54,890 nt of DNA from Streptomyces spinosisporus (GCF_022698145.1 NZ_JALDAX010000032.1:1-54890); one strand, 5' to 3'. Shown: positions 7,051-15,279, numbered from the stretch's first letter. Numbers and translations are program-made. The notes: generated from the letters alone by a model not told the origin.

Positions 7051-7103
7051 GGTGGCAGGGGGGTTCCTTTGCGGGTTACCCCCTGCCACCTCCAACCCGC
7101 AAA
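7051..7103 (+). promoter_or_regulatory. Two interleaved inverted repeats in the leader of the plus-strand cassette
   Basis: Stem 1 pairs GGTGGCAGGGGG (7051-7062) with CCCCCTGCCACC (7079-7090). Stem 2 pairs TTTGCGGGTT (7068-7077, inside loop 1) with AACCCGCAAA (7094-7103). Both are perfect. The arms alternate, so the RNA could form a pseudoknot or switch between two hairpins. The ribosome-binding site (GGAG) follows at about 7112 and the ATG at 7125. A role as terminator between the divergent blocks is also possible. Confidence 0.6.
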
Positions 7104-7124
7104 CAACCTGCAGGAGCAGCAGCC

Positions 7125-8201
7125 ATGCACCGTTTCTCGGTCAACTACCGCGAGCGTGACGGCCAACGACGAGGCACCCTGCTGAACCGCGGCTACTTCG
7201 CCAGCAGCCTGCCCCGCCTCATCCTCGCCTGCCGGCTGCTCGGCCACCGGCCCGTCGTCGATGGCACCGAGGGATTCAACGACCGGCCCGGCCACCGCTG
7301 GGTGTGCTGCGACCGCTGCGGCGTCCGCCCCGACCCGCAAGGCCATCTCGACCCGGACCGCTGGGACATCGGTGACCGGTACGACGGTCCTCTCGATGGA
7401 GTCCGTCCCCCGTACCCGTCGAGGGAAGAGATCAAGCAGCGGGCCGAACAGGGCCTACCGCTGTACGAACGCGAGCCTGTCCCGGGCCCATGGCCTGGCA
7501 AGCCGACCGGCGATGTCGGCGCCCAGCTCATCATCGGGAAGTCGTTCCCCGGCTGGGACGCCGAACTGAAGATCGGCAACGCGGGCAGCGAACACACCCT
7601 CGCCGCGCACCTCCGCCTCCACCCCTTCGGCGCGATCTACCTGCACACCGAGCGGTTCGGGACCTGGCTCCAGCGGCGCCTCAACCCGACCGGCTACGAG
7701 TCGCGCGTGATCTCGCTGGGGATTCAGCACGGCGGCATCGACTGGAAGCTGTGGGCGAAGCGTGACGAGTCGTCCCGCGATGACCCGTGGTGGATGCGGG
7801 GCACGATCAAACTCGACCCGCGTGACCGGCTGTTCGGCCGTTCCCGCTACGAGTACGAGGACATCGGCGAGCCGCTGACCGTGACGGTGCGGATGCCGCA
7901 CGGCGACGACCACGAGGTCCGCCTCAAGCTGCAGAAGTGCACCGACGGCCGGAACCGGCGCCGCTTCCATTCCTGGACGGTCGACTGGTTCACCCGGCCG
8001 GGTATCCCGACGAAGCAGCGCGGGCGGGGCCTGGTCCTCGGGTCGGCCGTCGACGTGAGCGCCGCCTCCGTAGAGGGAGGAACCTGGCCTGCGGAGGCCG
8101 CCGCGGCGATCGCAGCGCGGATGACGGCGGACCGGACGCAGTACGGATACCGGCCGCGCATCGCGGCCGTGACCGAAGACTTCGACGTGGAGGTGGACTG
8201 A
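7125..8201 (+). CDS. Hypothetical phage protein heading the glycan cassette
   Basis: 358 residues, preceded by GGAG. The N-terminal third is basic, with a CCDRCG knuckle near residue 62 (HRWVCCDRCGVRPD). The middle, around ERFGTWLQRRLNPTGYESRV, and the C-terminal half are beta-rich with many Trp and Arg. It resembles uncharacterised proteins I associate with Streptomyces phages, but I know no function. It is the first gene of a run in which nearly every stop overlaps the next start, so it is probably co-expressed with the sugar enzymes downstream. Confidence 0.65.
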   Translation: MHRFSVNYRERDGQRRGTLLNRGYFASSLPRLILACRLLGHRPVVDGTEGFNDRPGHRWVCCDRCGVRPDPQGHLDPDRWDIGDRYDGPLDGVRPPYPSREEIKQRAEQGLPLYEREPVPGPWPGKPTGDVGAQLIIGKSFPGWDAELKIGNAGSEHTLAAHLRLHPFGAIYLHTERFGTWLQRRLNPTGYESRVISLGIQHGGIDWKLWAKRDESSRDDPWWMRGTIKLDPRDRLFGRSRYEYEDIGEPLTVTVRMPHGDDHEVRLKLQKCTDGRNRRRFHSWTVDWFTRPGIPTKQRGRGLVLGSAVDVSAASVEGGTWPAEAAAAIAARMTADRTQYGYRPRIAAVTEDFDVEVD

Positions 8202-8203
8202 CC

Positions 8204-8317
8204 GTGACGTACCTGTGCCATGCGCTCGGTCTGTGGTTCGCGTTCACCGCGCTCATCCCCTACGCGCCCGTCACCTACAACTACCAGCCCGCCACGACCG
8301 CATGGAGCAGCCGATGA
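8204..8317 (+). CDS. Tiny membrane protein
   Basis: 37 residues from a GTG two bases after the previous stop: VTYLCHALGLWFAFTALIPY, then a polar tail. It holds a single hydrophobic helix. Its TGA overlaps the next ATG (ATGA), so translation of the next gene is coupled to it. The function is unknown. Confidence 0.5.
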   Translation: MTYLCHALGLWFAFTALIPYAPVTYNYQPATTAWSSR

Positions 8318-8997
8318 GGGACTTCGACGTGGACGAGGAATGTCCGCACTGCGACGAGCCCCAGCCGTCGCAGCAGATGGATGCCCACGTTGCTGCGGCG
8401 CACGCCGACCTGCCGCCGTGTACGGCTCGCATCGACCTTGAGGGCGGCCCTACCTATGCCTGCGCATTCCGCGCCGGGCACGACAAGGGCGAGTACGGGA
8501 AGTGGCACGCCAGCAAGCGCGGCGGGGAGACGTGGACTCGGTACGTATGGAATGACAGTGCACTCGACGCCACACCACACCGGCCGCCTGAGCCCCGTGT
8601 CGTCGGACTCGACCATTTCAAGGCCATGGGCGTCGTCTCTCATGCTGTCGTGGCGAGCGGCGTCGCCTGTGCCGTGCTGCACACCGACGACGAGGGCAAC
8701 ACCGTCCCCTGCCCTGGCTACCCGCACGTCGATGAGGGTCACCCAGAGGCGCCCTCCGAGGAAGAGCTGAACACCGCCCTACCCGTCATGCCCGACCCGT
8801 GCCAGCCCGCCTACGACGCCGTATACGAGTACATCCGCGCGCTCGGCGACTACCTGCCGCCCGACCGGGTGCACCGCAACGCGATCATCTGGCGGGCTGT
8901 TCACGCGGCGCTCGCCGCCACCCCGGTCGGCCGCTGCGTGTCCTCGCACTGCGTTGAAGGCGGACACATCCTCCCCGTCGAAAGCGAGACGCCGTGA
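8314..8997 (+). CDS. Hypothetical protein with N-terminal C2H2-like zinc finger
   Basis: 227 residues. The first 30 residues contain CPHCDEPQPS followed by MDAHVAAAH, a C-x2-C-x11-H-x4-H pattern like a short zinc finger. Further Cys/His pairs follow (YACAFRAGHDKGEYGKWH), and a C-terminal helical part ends SHCVEGGHI. It may bind DNA or simply be metal-stabilised. The ATGA overlap fixes the start. No known family was recognised. Confidence 0.6.
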   Translation: MRDFDVDEECPHCDEPQPSQQMDAHVAAAHADLPPCTARIDLEGGPTYACAFRAGHDKGEYGKWHASKRGGETWTRYVWNDSALDATPHRPPEPRVVGLDHFKAMGVVSHAVVASGVACAVLHTDDEGNTVPCPGYPHVDEGHPEAPSEEELNTALPVMPDPCQPAYDAVYEYIRALGDYLPPDRVHRNAIIWRAVHAALAATPVGRCVSSHCVEGGHILPVESETP

Positions 8998-9218
8998 ACA
9001 CTGCCGTCACCATCACCGCGATCATCGCCGTCGTCGTCGTCATCAACATCATCACCTACGCCGTCCGCGACACCGCCCTCGCCAAGCACAAAGCCAGGCT
9101 CTACCCGCGCGACGACGGCGACGTCACCGCACTCGGCCCTGAGATCTTCGCCAGCAAGGACGGCCGCACCGTCTGCTGGAAGGGCGTCAACTACGAACGC
9201 CAGCCGGAGCGGCCGTGA
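8994..9218 (+). CDS. Small single-pass membrane protein
   Basis: 74 residues from a GTG overlapping the previous stop (GTGA). A long hydrophobic helix (TITAIIAVVVVINIITYAV) is followed by a soluble tail with FASKDGRTVCWKGVNYERQ. It has the topology of a membrane-tethered accessory protein. It stands immediately before the GT-B glycosyltransferase gene. Confidence 0.55.
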   Translation: MNTAVTITAIIAVVVVINIITYAVRDTALAKHKARLYPRDDGDVTALGPEIFASKDGRTVCWKGVNYERQPERP

Positions 9219-10288
9219 ACCGGCAGAGCATCGCCCCCACACACCCCGCCTACACCATCCCCCCAGCCCTCCGCGGCCCGGACTGGCAAGACCCCTTCGC
9301 TGGCATCCCCGTCCCCGACGTCTTCGCCTGGGCGGCCGACTCTGCCGGGTGCGGCTGGTACCGCGCACAACTCCCGATGGAAGGGCTCGCCGCTCTCGGC
9401 TACAAGACACACCACTCCACGCGGCTCCCCCGGCCAGTCCGCCACAACCGAGACGTCACCATCATCGGCCAACGCGTCTGCGACCCCGACCCCTCCAGCA
9501 TGTGGCAGCAACTCGCCGCCGAAGGCCGCCACCTCATCTACGAAGTCGACGACGACCTCTTCAACATCGACCACCGGTCGCCGGCCGCCCACCAGTACTA
9601 CGCACGCCCCGACGTCCGCGACAACATCCGCCGCAACATCCAAGTCGCCGCCGCCGTCACCGTCACCACCGAACCCCTCGCCGACATCGTCGCCCAGTGG
9701 AACACCAACGTCCACGTCATCCCCAACGCCGTCCCCGACTGGCTCATCGACCACCAGCCCCCGCAGCGCGACGACGTCCTCACCATCGGCTGGGGTGGTA
9801 GCGCCACCCACAACATGGACTGGGGCAGCAGCGACCAGCAGATACGCCGCTTCCTCCAACGCCACCCCGAAACCGAACTCCACTGCATCGGCAACGACTA
9901 CGGCGCCCTCCTCCGCGCACCCCGCCGCCGCTTCACCCCCTGGCAGCAGAGCGTCGAGGACTACTACCGAGCCATCGACTACCACATCGCCGTCACCCCG
10001 CTCCTGCCGCACATCTTCAACCGGTCGAAGAGCGCCGTGAAAGCCACCGAAGCCGCAGCCCTCGGCATCCCCGTCATCGCCTCCGCCGTCCGCCCCTACG
10101 AAGACTTCATCCAACACGGCGTCACCGGACTCCTCGTCCACCGCGACCACGAATGGGCGCAACACCTCCGCGCCCTCACCCACGACCCCGCCATGCGGCA
10201 GGAAATGGGCAACGCGGCCCGCGAACACGCCCGCCAATACACGATCAGCCGGCTCGCCCCGGCCTGGGAGAAAGCACTCCTCAGATGA
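9215..10288 (+). CDS. GT-B glycosyltransferase (GT4-like)
   Basis: 357 residues, start coupled to the previous stop. The N-terminal Rossmann-like half includes GCGWYRAQLPMEGLAALGY and YEVDDDLFNIDHRS. The hinge and C-terminal half carry VIPNAVPDWL, LTIGWGGSATH and the donor-binding stretch EAAALGIPVIASAVRPYEDF with HGVTGLLV. This is the standard GT4 pattern for nucleotide-sugar binding. The acceptor is unknown; candidates are virion proteins, cell-surface polymer or modified DNA bases. The downstream epimerase and two GT-A enzymes support a sugar-transfer pathway. Confidence 0.85.
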   Translation: MNRQSIAPTHPAYTIPPALRGPDWQDPFAGIPVPDVFAWAADSAGCGWYRAQLPMEGLAALGYKTHHSTRLPRPVRHNRDVTIIGQRVCDPDPSSMWQQLAAEGRHLIYEVDDDLFNIDHRSPAAHQYYARPDVRDNIRRNIQVAAAVTVTTEPLADIVAQWNTNVHVIPNAVPDWLIDHQPPQRDDVLTIGWGGSATHNMDWGSSDQQIRRFLQRHPETELHCIGNDYGALLRAPRRRFTPWQQSVEDYYRAIDYHIAVTPLLPHIFNRSKSAVKATEAAALGIPVIASAVRPYEDFIQHGVTGLLVHRDHEWAQHLRALTHDPAMRQEMGNAAREHARQYTISRLAPAWEKALLR

Positions 10289-10980
10289 CGCTCACGATCC
10301 TCGTCCCCACCCGCGGCCGGCCGCAGAACCTCACCCGGCTATGGCAAGCGTTCAAAGACACCTGCGAGTACGAGACGCGTCTCGTTGCCCTCGTCGACAG
10401 TGACGACCCGGAGCTGCGCGGCTACCAGGCCATCTACCGGCAGCTGGAACACGAACCGATGTTCCGCATGGGGATCGGTCCGCGGCTGCGTCTCGGTCCG
10501 ACACTGAACGTGGCGGCGCCGAAGTGGGCGGCCCGCTCGGATGCTGTCGGGTTCATGGGCGACGACCACCTGCCGCGCACCGTCGGCTGGGACGGCCGAT
10601 ACCTCGAAGAGCTGCGGCGCCTCGGCACGGGGCTGGTGTACGGCAACGACCTGATCCAGCAGGCGGCGTTGCCGACGCAGGTGGCGATGACGTCGGACGT
10701 CATCCTCGCGACCGGGCACATGGTGCCGGCGGGGGCCGTTCACCTGTGGCTCGACAACGCCTGGCTGGAGCTCGGCCGCGCCCTGGACGCCCTCACCTAC
10801 CTGCCGGACGTCATCGTCGAGCACCTCCATCCGATCGCCGGCCGGGCGCAGTGGGATGCGGGCTACGCGGAGGCGAACACGGACGCCCGGTCGGATGCGG
10901 ACCGGGCCGTGTTCGAGCAGTGGCGGCAGCACGAACTGCCCGTCTGGGTGCAGCAGATCAAGGAGTACGAGCGTGGCTGA
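10285..10980 (+). CDS. GT-A family glycosyltransferase
   Basis: 231 residues, ATGA overlap with the GT-B gene. It begins MTLTILVPTRGRPQNLTRLW, the classic start of a GT2-like nucleotide-sugar-binding fold. The metal-binding DxD equivalent is GFMGDDHLPR near residue 90. The core holds VGWDGRYLEELRRLGTGLVY. It is soluble, with no membrane helices, so it probably adds a sugar in the cytoplasm. It is one of two GT-A enzymes in this block. Confidence 0.8.
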   Translation: MTLTILVPTRGRPQNLTRLWQAFKDTCEYETRLVALVDSDDPELRGYQAIYRQLEHEPMFRMGIGPRLRLGPTLNVAAPKWAARSDAVGFMGDDHLPRTVGWDGRYLEELRRLGTGLVYGNDLIQQAALPTQVAMTSDVILATGHMVPAGAVHLWLDNAWLELGRALDALTYLPDVIVEHLHPIAGRAQWDAGYAEANTDARSDADRAVFEQWRQHELPVWVQQIKEYERG

Positions 10981-11284
10981 GAGCAGTGAAGGCGAGTACG
11001 AGGCGGTCATGCCGTTCGTCCTCACCAAGAGCCAGGGCGGCCCTTTCGACGACGGGGCGTTCGTCGCCGGAATGACGTGCGGCGCACTCGACCAGGAGCT
11101 GACTATCACCGCGGCGCTGCACACGCTGCCGCGGGAGCGGTACATCGACGCGCGGTTCCTGAAGCAGGTGGACCTGATCGCGATGCGGCACGGCTATCGG
11201 ATCGAGCTGGGTGACCTCGACGAGCCGTCCGGCTGGCAGGTCGTCCGCTTCGAGTGGGGTGAGACGGAGATCGACAATGGCTGA
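10973..11284 (+). CDS. Hypothetical protein with FVLTKSQGGPFDDGAF motif
   Basis: 103 residues from a GTG that overlaps the previous gene by 8 bases; an ATG 36 bases later is an alternative. The central motif FVLTKSQGGPFDDGAFVAGM looks conserved from what I recall of actinophage proteins, and the C-terminus reads GYRIELGDLDEPSGWQVVRF. It is a compact alpha/beta protein, probably a small structural or accessory factor. No function is known to me. Confidence 0.6.
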   Translation: MAESSEGEYEAVMPFVLTKSQGGPFDDGAFVAGMTCGALDQELTITAALHTLPRERYIDARFLKQVDLIAMRHGYRIELGDLDEPSGWQVVRFEWGETEIDNG

Positions 11285-11912
11285 GTACAAGCTCTTCGAA
11301 GGCGACACCCCGCATGTGTCCACCGCCGCGTTCCACGCCCGCCGCGAGCGCGCCCCGCACCTGGAACAGCCCGTCCACCGGCCCCGCCTTGAAATGGCGC
11401 TGGAGCTCATCGCCGCCGCCTACGTTCGGATGGCCAACGAAGGACGGAGCGAGATCACCCTCTCCGACCTCGGCTGCGGCGACGGCGGGCTCCTCCAGAC
11501 GCTGAACGGCATCGTCGGCCTCACCGCGTGGGGCTACGACTTCCAGCCCAGCAACCAGGCCGGATGGATCGAGCGCGGCGTGCAGGCCGAGCTGGCGGAC
11601 GTGTTCGGCGCCGACCGGGACCAGATCTGTCTCGGCGACATCGCGGTCGCCACGGAGGTCTTGGAGCACGTCGCCGATCCGAGAGGTGTCGTCCGATGGA
11701 TCGGCGAGCACTCCCGCTACCTCGTCGCCTCGTCGCCCTGGAACGAGACGCCCGAGGCCCACGACGAATGCCACGCGTGGGCATGGGACCAGGACGGCTA
11801 CCGGGCCCTCATCGAGCAGGGTGGGTTCACGATCCTGCGGCACGAGACGGTCGGGCAGTTCCAGGTGGTGCTCGCCGAGCAGATGGGAGCGGCGCCGTGC
11901 ACGTCCTCCTGA
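11277..11912 (+). CDS. Class I SAM-dependent methyltransferase
   Basis: 211 residues. Motif I is LSDLGCGDGGLLQTLNGI near residue 62, followed by an acidic strand (YDFQPS) and GDIAVATEVLEHVADPRGV, the usual motif for small-molecule methyltransferases. It ends in an amphipathic C-terminal part (GQFQVVLAEQ). Situated between sugar transferases and a sugar-nucleotide epimerase, it most likely methylates a sugar or a glycosylated product. There is no DNA-methylase DPPY or PC motif. Confidence 0.8.
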   Translation: MAEYKLFEGDTPHVSTAAFHARRERAPHLEQPVHRPRLEMALELIAAAYVRMANEGRSEITLSDLGCGDGGLLQTLNGIVGLTAWGYDFQPSNQAGWIERGVQAELADVFGADRDQICLGDIAVATEVLEHVADPRGVVRWIGEHSRYLVASSPWNETPEAHDECHAWAWDQDGYRALIEQGGFTILRHETVGQFQVVLAEQMGAAPCTSS

Positions 11913-12766
11913 CTGGGCACCGGGGCTTCGTCGGCCGGCACCTCCACGCGGCGATGCACGAGCGCGGCTGGGACGTCACCGGCATCGACCTCGTCGACGG
12001 CGTGGATGCTCTGGACTTCTTCCGCAGCGAGACCATCGGCTTCGATCTGGCCGTGCACTGTGCGGCGATCGTCGGCGGCCGCGCGTCCATCGACGAGTCG
12101 CCCCTGGGGGTGGCCACGAACCTGGCGCTCGACGCCTGGTACATGCGGTGGCTGGTGAAGGCGCGGGTGCCGCGGGCGGTGTACTTCTCCAGCTCGGCCG
12201 CGTACCCGGTGCACCTCCAGGCGAAGGGCTGGCCGTTCACGCGGCTGCACGAGTCGCACATTGACGTCGACGAGCCGGAACGCCCGGACGCCACCTACGG
12301 CTGGGCGAAGCTGAGCGGGGAGCTACTCGCCAGCTACGCCGAGGCGGAGGGCTGCCGCATCCTCATCCCGCGCCCGTTCTCCGGGTACGGCGAGGACCAG
12401 GACGAGGCGTACCCCTTTCCGGCGTTCGCCGCCCGCGCCCGCCGCCGGGAGGACCCGTTCACGGTCTGGGGCGACGGGACGTCGTGCCGGGACTGGGTGC
12501 ACATCGACGACGTGGTCGGCGCGACGCTCGCGCTCCTCGACACGGACGTGACGGGCCCGGTGAACATCGGCACCGGGCGGGCGACGAGCTTCGACGAGCT
12601 GGCTGGGCTGATGACGGCGGCGGCCGGGTACGAGGCGGAGCTGAGGTACGAGCCGGGGGCGCCGCAGGGTGTGCACACGCGGGTGTGTGACCCGTCGCGG
12701 ATGCTCGGCTTCTACGAGCCGAAGGTGTCGTTGGAGGAGGGGGTGCGTCGTGCCGTCTCAGGGTGA
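11897..12766 (+). CDS. NAD-dependent sugar epimerase/dehydratase (extended SDR)
   Basis: 289 residues from a GTG inside the end of the methyltransferase gene. The Rossmann motif TGHRGFVGRHL is at residues 6-16. The catalytic Ser lies in VYFSSSAAYP and the Tyr-Lys pair in TYGWAKLSGELL. The C-terminal substrate domain includes RDWVHIDDVVGATLAL and VNIGTGRATSFDELAGL, both diagnostic for GDP- or UDP-sugar epimerases and reductases. It would make or remodel a nucleotide sugar used by the neighbouring transferases. Confidence 0.88.
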   Translation: MHVLLTGHRGFVGRHLHAAMHERGWDVTGIDLVDGVDALDFFRSETIGFDLAVHCAAIVGGRASIDESPLGVATNLALDAWYMRWLVKARVPRAVYFSSSAAYPVHLQAKGWPFTRLHESHIDVDEPERPDATYGWAKLSGELLASYAEAEGCRILIPRPFSGYGEDQDEAYPFPAFAARARRREDPFTVWGDGTSCRDWVHIDDVVGATLALLDTDVTGPVNIGTGRATSFDELAGLMTAAAGYEAELRYEPGAPQGVHTRVCDPSRMLGFYEPKVSLEEGVRRAVSG

Positions 12767-13175
12767 GCTGATCGCGGCGTTCCTGCGGGCCCGGTACATG
12801 GACGCACGCGAGGCTGAGGCCAGTCGGCGATCCATCCCGGGGAACCTGCCGTTCAGGTGGACTCACGTCTTCGAGTGGAACGAAGAGTTCGTGCTGATCG
12901 AGGGCCTTCACCGCGCGCCTGCGAAGGCCTTCTACAGGCGGTACGGCCAGCCTGCCGCCGACCCGGCTGTGCTCGCCGACCTGGACGCCAAGCTCGCCGT
13001 CCTCGACGAGCACCAGGACGTCAACGACGGCGACTGCGACACCTGCGTCGACGGCCAGTGGGGCTACCCCACCCACGGCAGCAGCAGCCCCCAGCGCCAC
13101 CCGTGCAGGACGCTGCGCCACCTCGCGGTGCCGTTCGCCGCGCACCCGGACTACGACGAAAGGTGGCGGCCATGA
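12750..13175 (+). CDS. DUF6221-like protein
   Basis: 141 residues starting at GTG within the epimerase 3' end. It opens with LIAAFLRARYMDAREAEA, has a middle helix VLADLDAKLAVLDEHQ, then CDTCVDG and a closing LRHLAVPFAAHPDYDERWRP. This layout matches what I remember as DUF6221, a family found in Streptomyces phages and hosts. The Cys pair may bind metal. The role is unknown; it is probably not part of the sugar chemistry. Confidence 0.65.
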   Translation: MPSQGELIAAFLRARYMDAREAEASRRSIPGNLPFRWTHVFEWNEEFVLIEGLHRAPAKAFYRRYGQPAADPAVLADLDAKLAVLDEHQDVNDGDCDTCVDGQWGYPTHGSSSPQRHPCRTLRHLAVPFAAHPDYDERWRP

Positions 13176-13564
13176 GCACCGCCCTAGGACTCCTGCTTGC
13201 TCACCTCGCGGGCGACTACCTCATCCAGTCCGACTGGATGGCCAACGAGAAGACGAAACGCTGGTGGCCAGCATGGGCACACGCCATCACCTACGGGCTG
13301 CCGTTCCTCCTCGTCACGCAGTCGTCTGCCGCGCTCGCCGTCATCGTCATCACGCACGCCGTGATCGACCACTACCGGCTCGCCCGGCACGTCGTGTGGG
13401 CGAAGAACTTCCTGGCCCCGCGCTCGTATTGGCACCCCTGGTCCGAGTGCGCGGCGACCGGCTACCACAAGGACCGCCCGGTCTGGCTCGCGGTCTGGCT
13501 GATGATCATCGCCGACAACACGATGCATCTGGCGATCAATGCCGCTGCAGTGACCTGGCTTTGA
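13172..13564 (+). CDS. DUF3307-like membrane protein
   Basis: 130 residues with four hydrophobic segments. Features are LLLAHLAGDYLIQSDWMANE at the start, two His-rich membrane stretches (HAITYGLPFLLVT and VIVITHAVIDHYRLARHVVW) and a final WLAVWLMIIADNTMHLAINA. The GDYLIQ and HAVIDHY motifs are typical of DUF3307. It is located in the membrane; it could move or flip a lipid-linked substrate for the glycosyltransferases, but this is inference from context. The ATGA overlap fixes the start. Confidence 0.75.
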   Translation: MSTALGLLLAHLAGDYLIQSDWMANEKTKRWWPAWAHAITYGLPFLLVTQSSAALAVIVITHAVIDHYRLARHVVWAKNFLAPRSYWHPWSECAATGYHKDRPVWLAVWLMIIADNTMHLAINAAAVTWL

Positions 13565-13565
13565 G

Positions 13566-14201
13566 GTGAACGACGTGCAGACACCCGAGATCACCGTGTG
13601 CATCCCCGCACACCCGGCCCGCGTCGTCAACGGCATGCTCGACCGCGCGGTGGCCAGCGTGAAGCAGCAGTTGCTCCCAGCCGCCGACATCAGCATCGCC
13701 ATCGACGAAGACGGCGACGGCGCCGCCATCACCCGCCAGCGCGCCCTCGACGCGGCGAAGACCGAATGGGTGGCCTTCCTCGACTCGGACGACTGGTTCT
13801 ACCCCGAGCATCTGAAGGTGCTGGCGAAGGGTGCGCAGATCTTCCGCGCGGACTATACCTATTCGTACTATATGGTCCACTTCCCCGACGGCCGCCCGTG
13901 GCCCGCGAACGATCCCCTCGGCCACTTCGGGAAGCAGTTCGACCCGCAGCGCCCGCACCAGACCACCATCACCACGCTGTGCCGCACAGAGCTCGCCCAG
14001 CAGATCGGCTTCCGAGAACCACCGCACGGGGCGCTCATCAACGGGGAGCACTATGGCGAGGACTTTCAATACACGGTGGAGTGCGCGCAGGCCGGAGCGA
14101 AGATCGTGCACATTCCTCGTAGAACCTGGGCATGGCGGCACCACCAGGGCAACAGCTCGGGGCAGCCCGGGCGCGGCGACGCAGCAGCGAGGCGGACATG
14201 A
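13566..14201 (+). CDS. GT-A (family 2-like) glycosyltransferase
   Basis: 211 residues from GTG. ITVCIPAHPARVVNGMLDRA opens the fold. The metal- and sugar-binding motif is WVAFLDSDDWFYPEHL, with conserved downstream GEDFQYTVECAQAG (the ED motif) and RTWAWRHHQGNSS. The cytoplasmic enzyme is expected to transfer a single sugar. It is the last enzyme of the cassette and is followed by four very small genes. Confidence 0.8.
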   Translation: MNDVQTPEITVCIPAHPARVVNGMLDRAVASVKQQLLPAADISIAIDEDGDGAAITRQRALDAAKTEWVAFLDSDDWFYPEHLKVLAKGAQIFRADYTYSYYMVHFPDGRPWPANDPLGHFGKQFDPQRPHQTTITTLCRTELAQQIGFREPPHGALINGEHYGEDFQYTVECAQAGAKIVHIPRRTWAWRHHQGNSSGQPGRGDAAARRT

Positions 14202-14326
14202 GCGAAGGCGCCACCACTCTTCTCAGCACGGCGGCAGGGAGCCTCGCCACTGTGGCAGCCCTGAGTATCGGATTCTGGGTGCGACGCGCCCTTGCGCGCC
14301 GGGGCTGTAAGGAGAGCAGACCGTGA
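14198..14326 (+). CDS. Tiny single-pass membrane protein
   Basis: 42 residues, ATGA overlap with the glycosyltransferase gene. One helix (LLSTAAGSLATVAALSIGFW) is followed by a basic tail (RRALARRGCK). Topology resembles small holin-like or membrane-adaptor peptides. The function is unknown. Confidence 0.5.
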   Translation: MSEGATTLLSTAAGSLATVAALSIGFWVRRALARRGCKESRP

Positions 14327-14550
14327 CCGGGCCCGAGCACTACCGCGAAGGCGAACAGCGCATGCTCGCCAGCGACTACCAATGGCAGGAAGCCCAAGAA
14401 CCCGGCGACGGATACGCCATCGGCGCCATCCACGAAGCCCTCACGGCCACCGCCCACTTCCTCGCCGCGCTCACCGCAGCCGTCGCCACCAGCCAACACC
14501 CCGACAGCATCGCCTGGCAGCAAGCCATCAACCCGCCGGAGCAGACGTGA
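14323..14550 (+). CDS. Small helical hypothetical protein
   Basis: 75 residues from a GTG overlapping the previous stop. The N-terminus reads YREGEQRMLASDYQWQEAQE, then a helix AIHEALTATAHFLAALTAAV. Similar short proteins are frequent in Streptomyces phages. No function is known. Confidence 0.55.
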   Translation: MTGPEHYREGEQRMLASDYQWQEAQEPGDGYAIGAIHEALTATAHFLAALTAAVATSQHPDSIAWQQAINPPEQT

Positions 14551-14768
14551 CACCCCTCGAACACATCATGGGCCTGATGGACCCCAGCTACCCGGAGCCC
14601 ATCCGCCGGTCGATGGCCCAGGGAATCCTCGACAAGCACGCACACGACCTCGCCGAACAGCAGCGGGCAACGCTGGACGACCTGTTCTCCCGCTACGAGC
14701 GGACCTTCCACGAGGACGCGTTCGCGGACCTCATCGCAGTCATCGACCCCAAGGAGCAGCGCCCATGA
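14547..14768 (+). CDS. Small helical hypothetical protein
   Basis: 73 residues from a GTG overlapping the previous stop (GTGA). It is charged and fully helical in appearance, containing ILDKHAHDLAEQQRATLDDL and a C-terminal FADLIAVIDPKEQ. The function is unknown. Confidence 0.55.
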   Translation: MTPLEHIMGLMDPSYPEPIRRSMAQGILDKHAHDLAEQQRATLDDLFSRYERTFHEDAFADLIAVIDPKEQRP

Positions 14769-14977
14769 CTCAGCAGATCAGCATGGAAGACGCCTTTCCC
14801 ACCTTCCAGAGGAAGTGCAGCGAACTCTTCGAAGCCAACCTGGTCCTCCAAGCCCAAGTCGACGTGCTGCAGCGGCAGCTGGACGCCGCCAGGGAGGAGA
14901 ACACTCGCCTCCAGGCGGCGCAGCAGCCGGCGAGCGAACCGCCGTACGACGTGAGCGGGCAGGAAGCGACCGGCTAA
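14765..14977 (+). CDS. Short coiled-coil protein ending the plus-strand cassette
   Basis: 70 residues. Heptad-like Leu spacing runs from LFEANLVLQAQVDVLQRQLD to NTRLQAAQQ, so it should dimerise. It starts with an ATGA overlap. Its stop overlaps the stop of the convergent minus-strand gene, so the cassette ends without an obvious terminator. Confidence 0.55.
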   Translation: MTQQISMEDAFPTFQRKCSELFEANLVLQAQVDVLQRQLDAAREENTRLQAAQQPASEPPYDVSGQEATG

Positions 14978-15234
14978 AGAGTCGTCTCGGACACGCTGAT
15001 CTTCTTGACCGATCCCAGGACGAACGTGGGATACGACCCGGCCAGCGAGTCCGCGAATGCCTGTACGGCGGTCTCAAAGTTCGCTGCGGTCAGCCCGCCG
15101 TTGCCGAGGTTGTTCGCGCCTATCGGGAACGTGTAGGTGCCGAATTCGGCGTTCGGGTCGGTGTCGTTCACGGTGACTTCGTACAGCTGGTCAGTGGTGC
15201 CAGCGACGTGTACACGCTGTTCGAGGTTTGCCAC
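14974..15234 (-). CDS. Small phage protein of the tail region
   Basis: 86 residues from a GTG with AAGGAG 8 bases upstream. The beta-rich first half (LYEVTVNDTDPNAEFGTYTF) is followed by a helix (AANFETAVQAFADSL) and a final strand (VKKISVSETTL). The fold pattern resembles the broken gene just upstream, so both may be small tail accessory proteins. Its stop overlaps the end of the convergent cassette. Confidence 0.6.
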   Translation of the reverse strand: MANLEQRVHVAGTTDQLYEVTVNDTDPNAEFGTYTFPIGANNLGNGGLTAANFETAVQAFADSLAGSYPTFVLGSVKKISVSETTL

Positions 15235-15279
15235 TTCGTGACTCCTTACTAGGAAACTGGCCCGTAGGCAAGCGCACAT

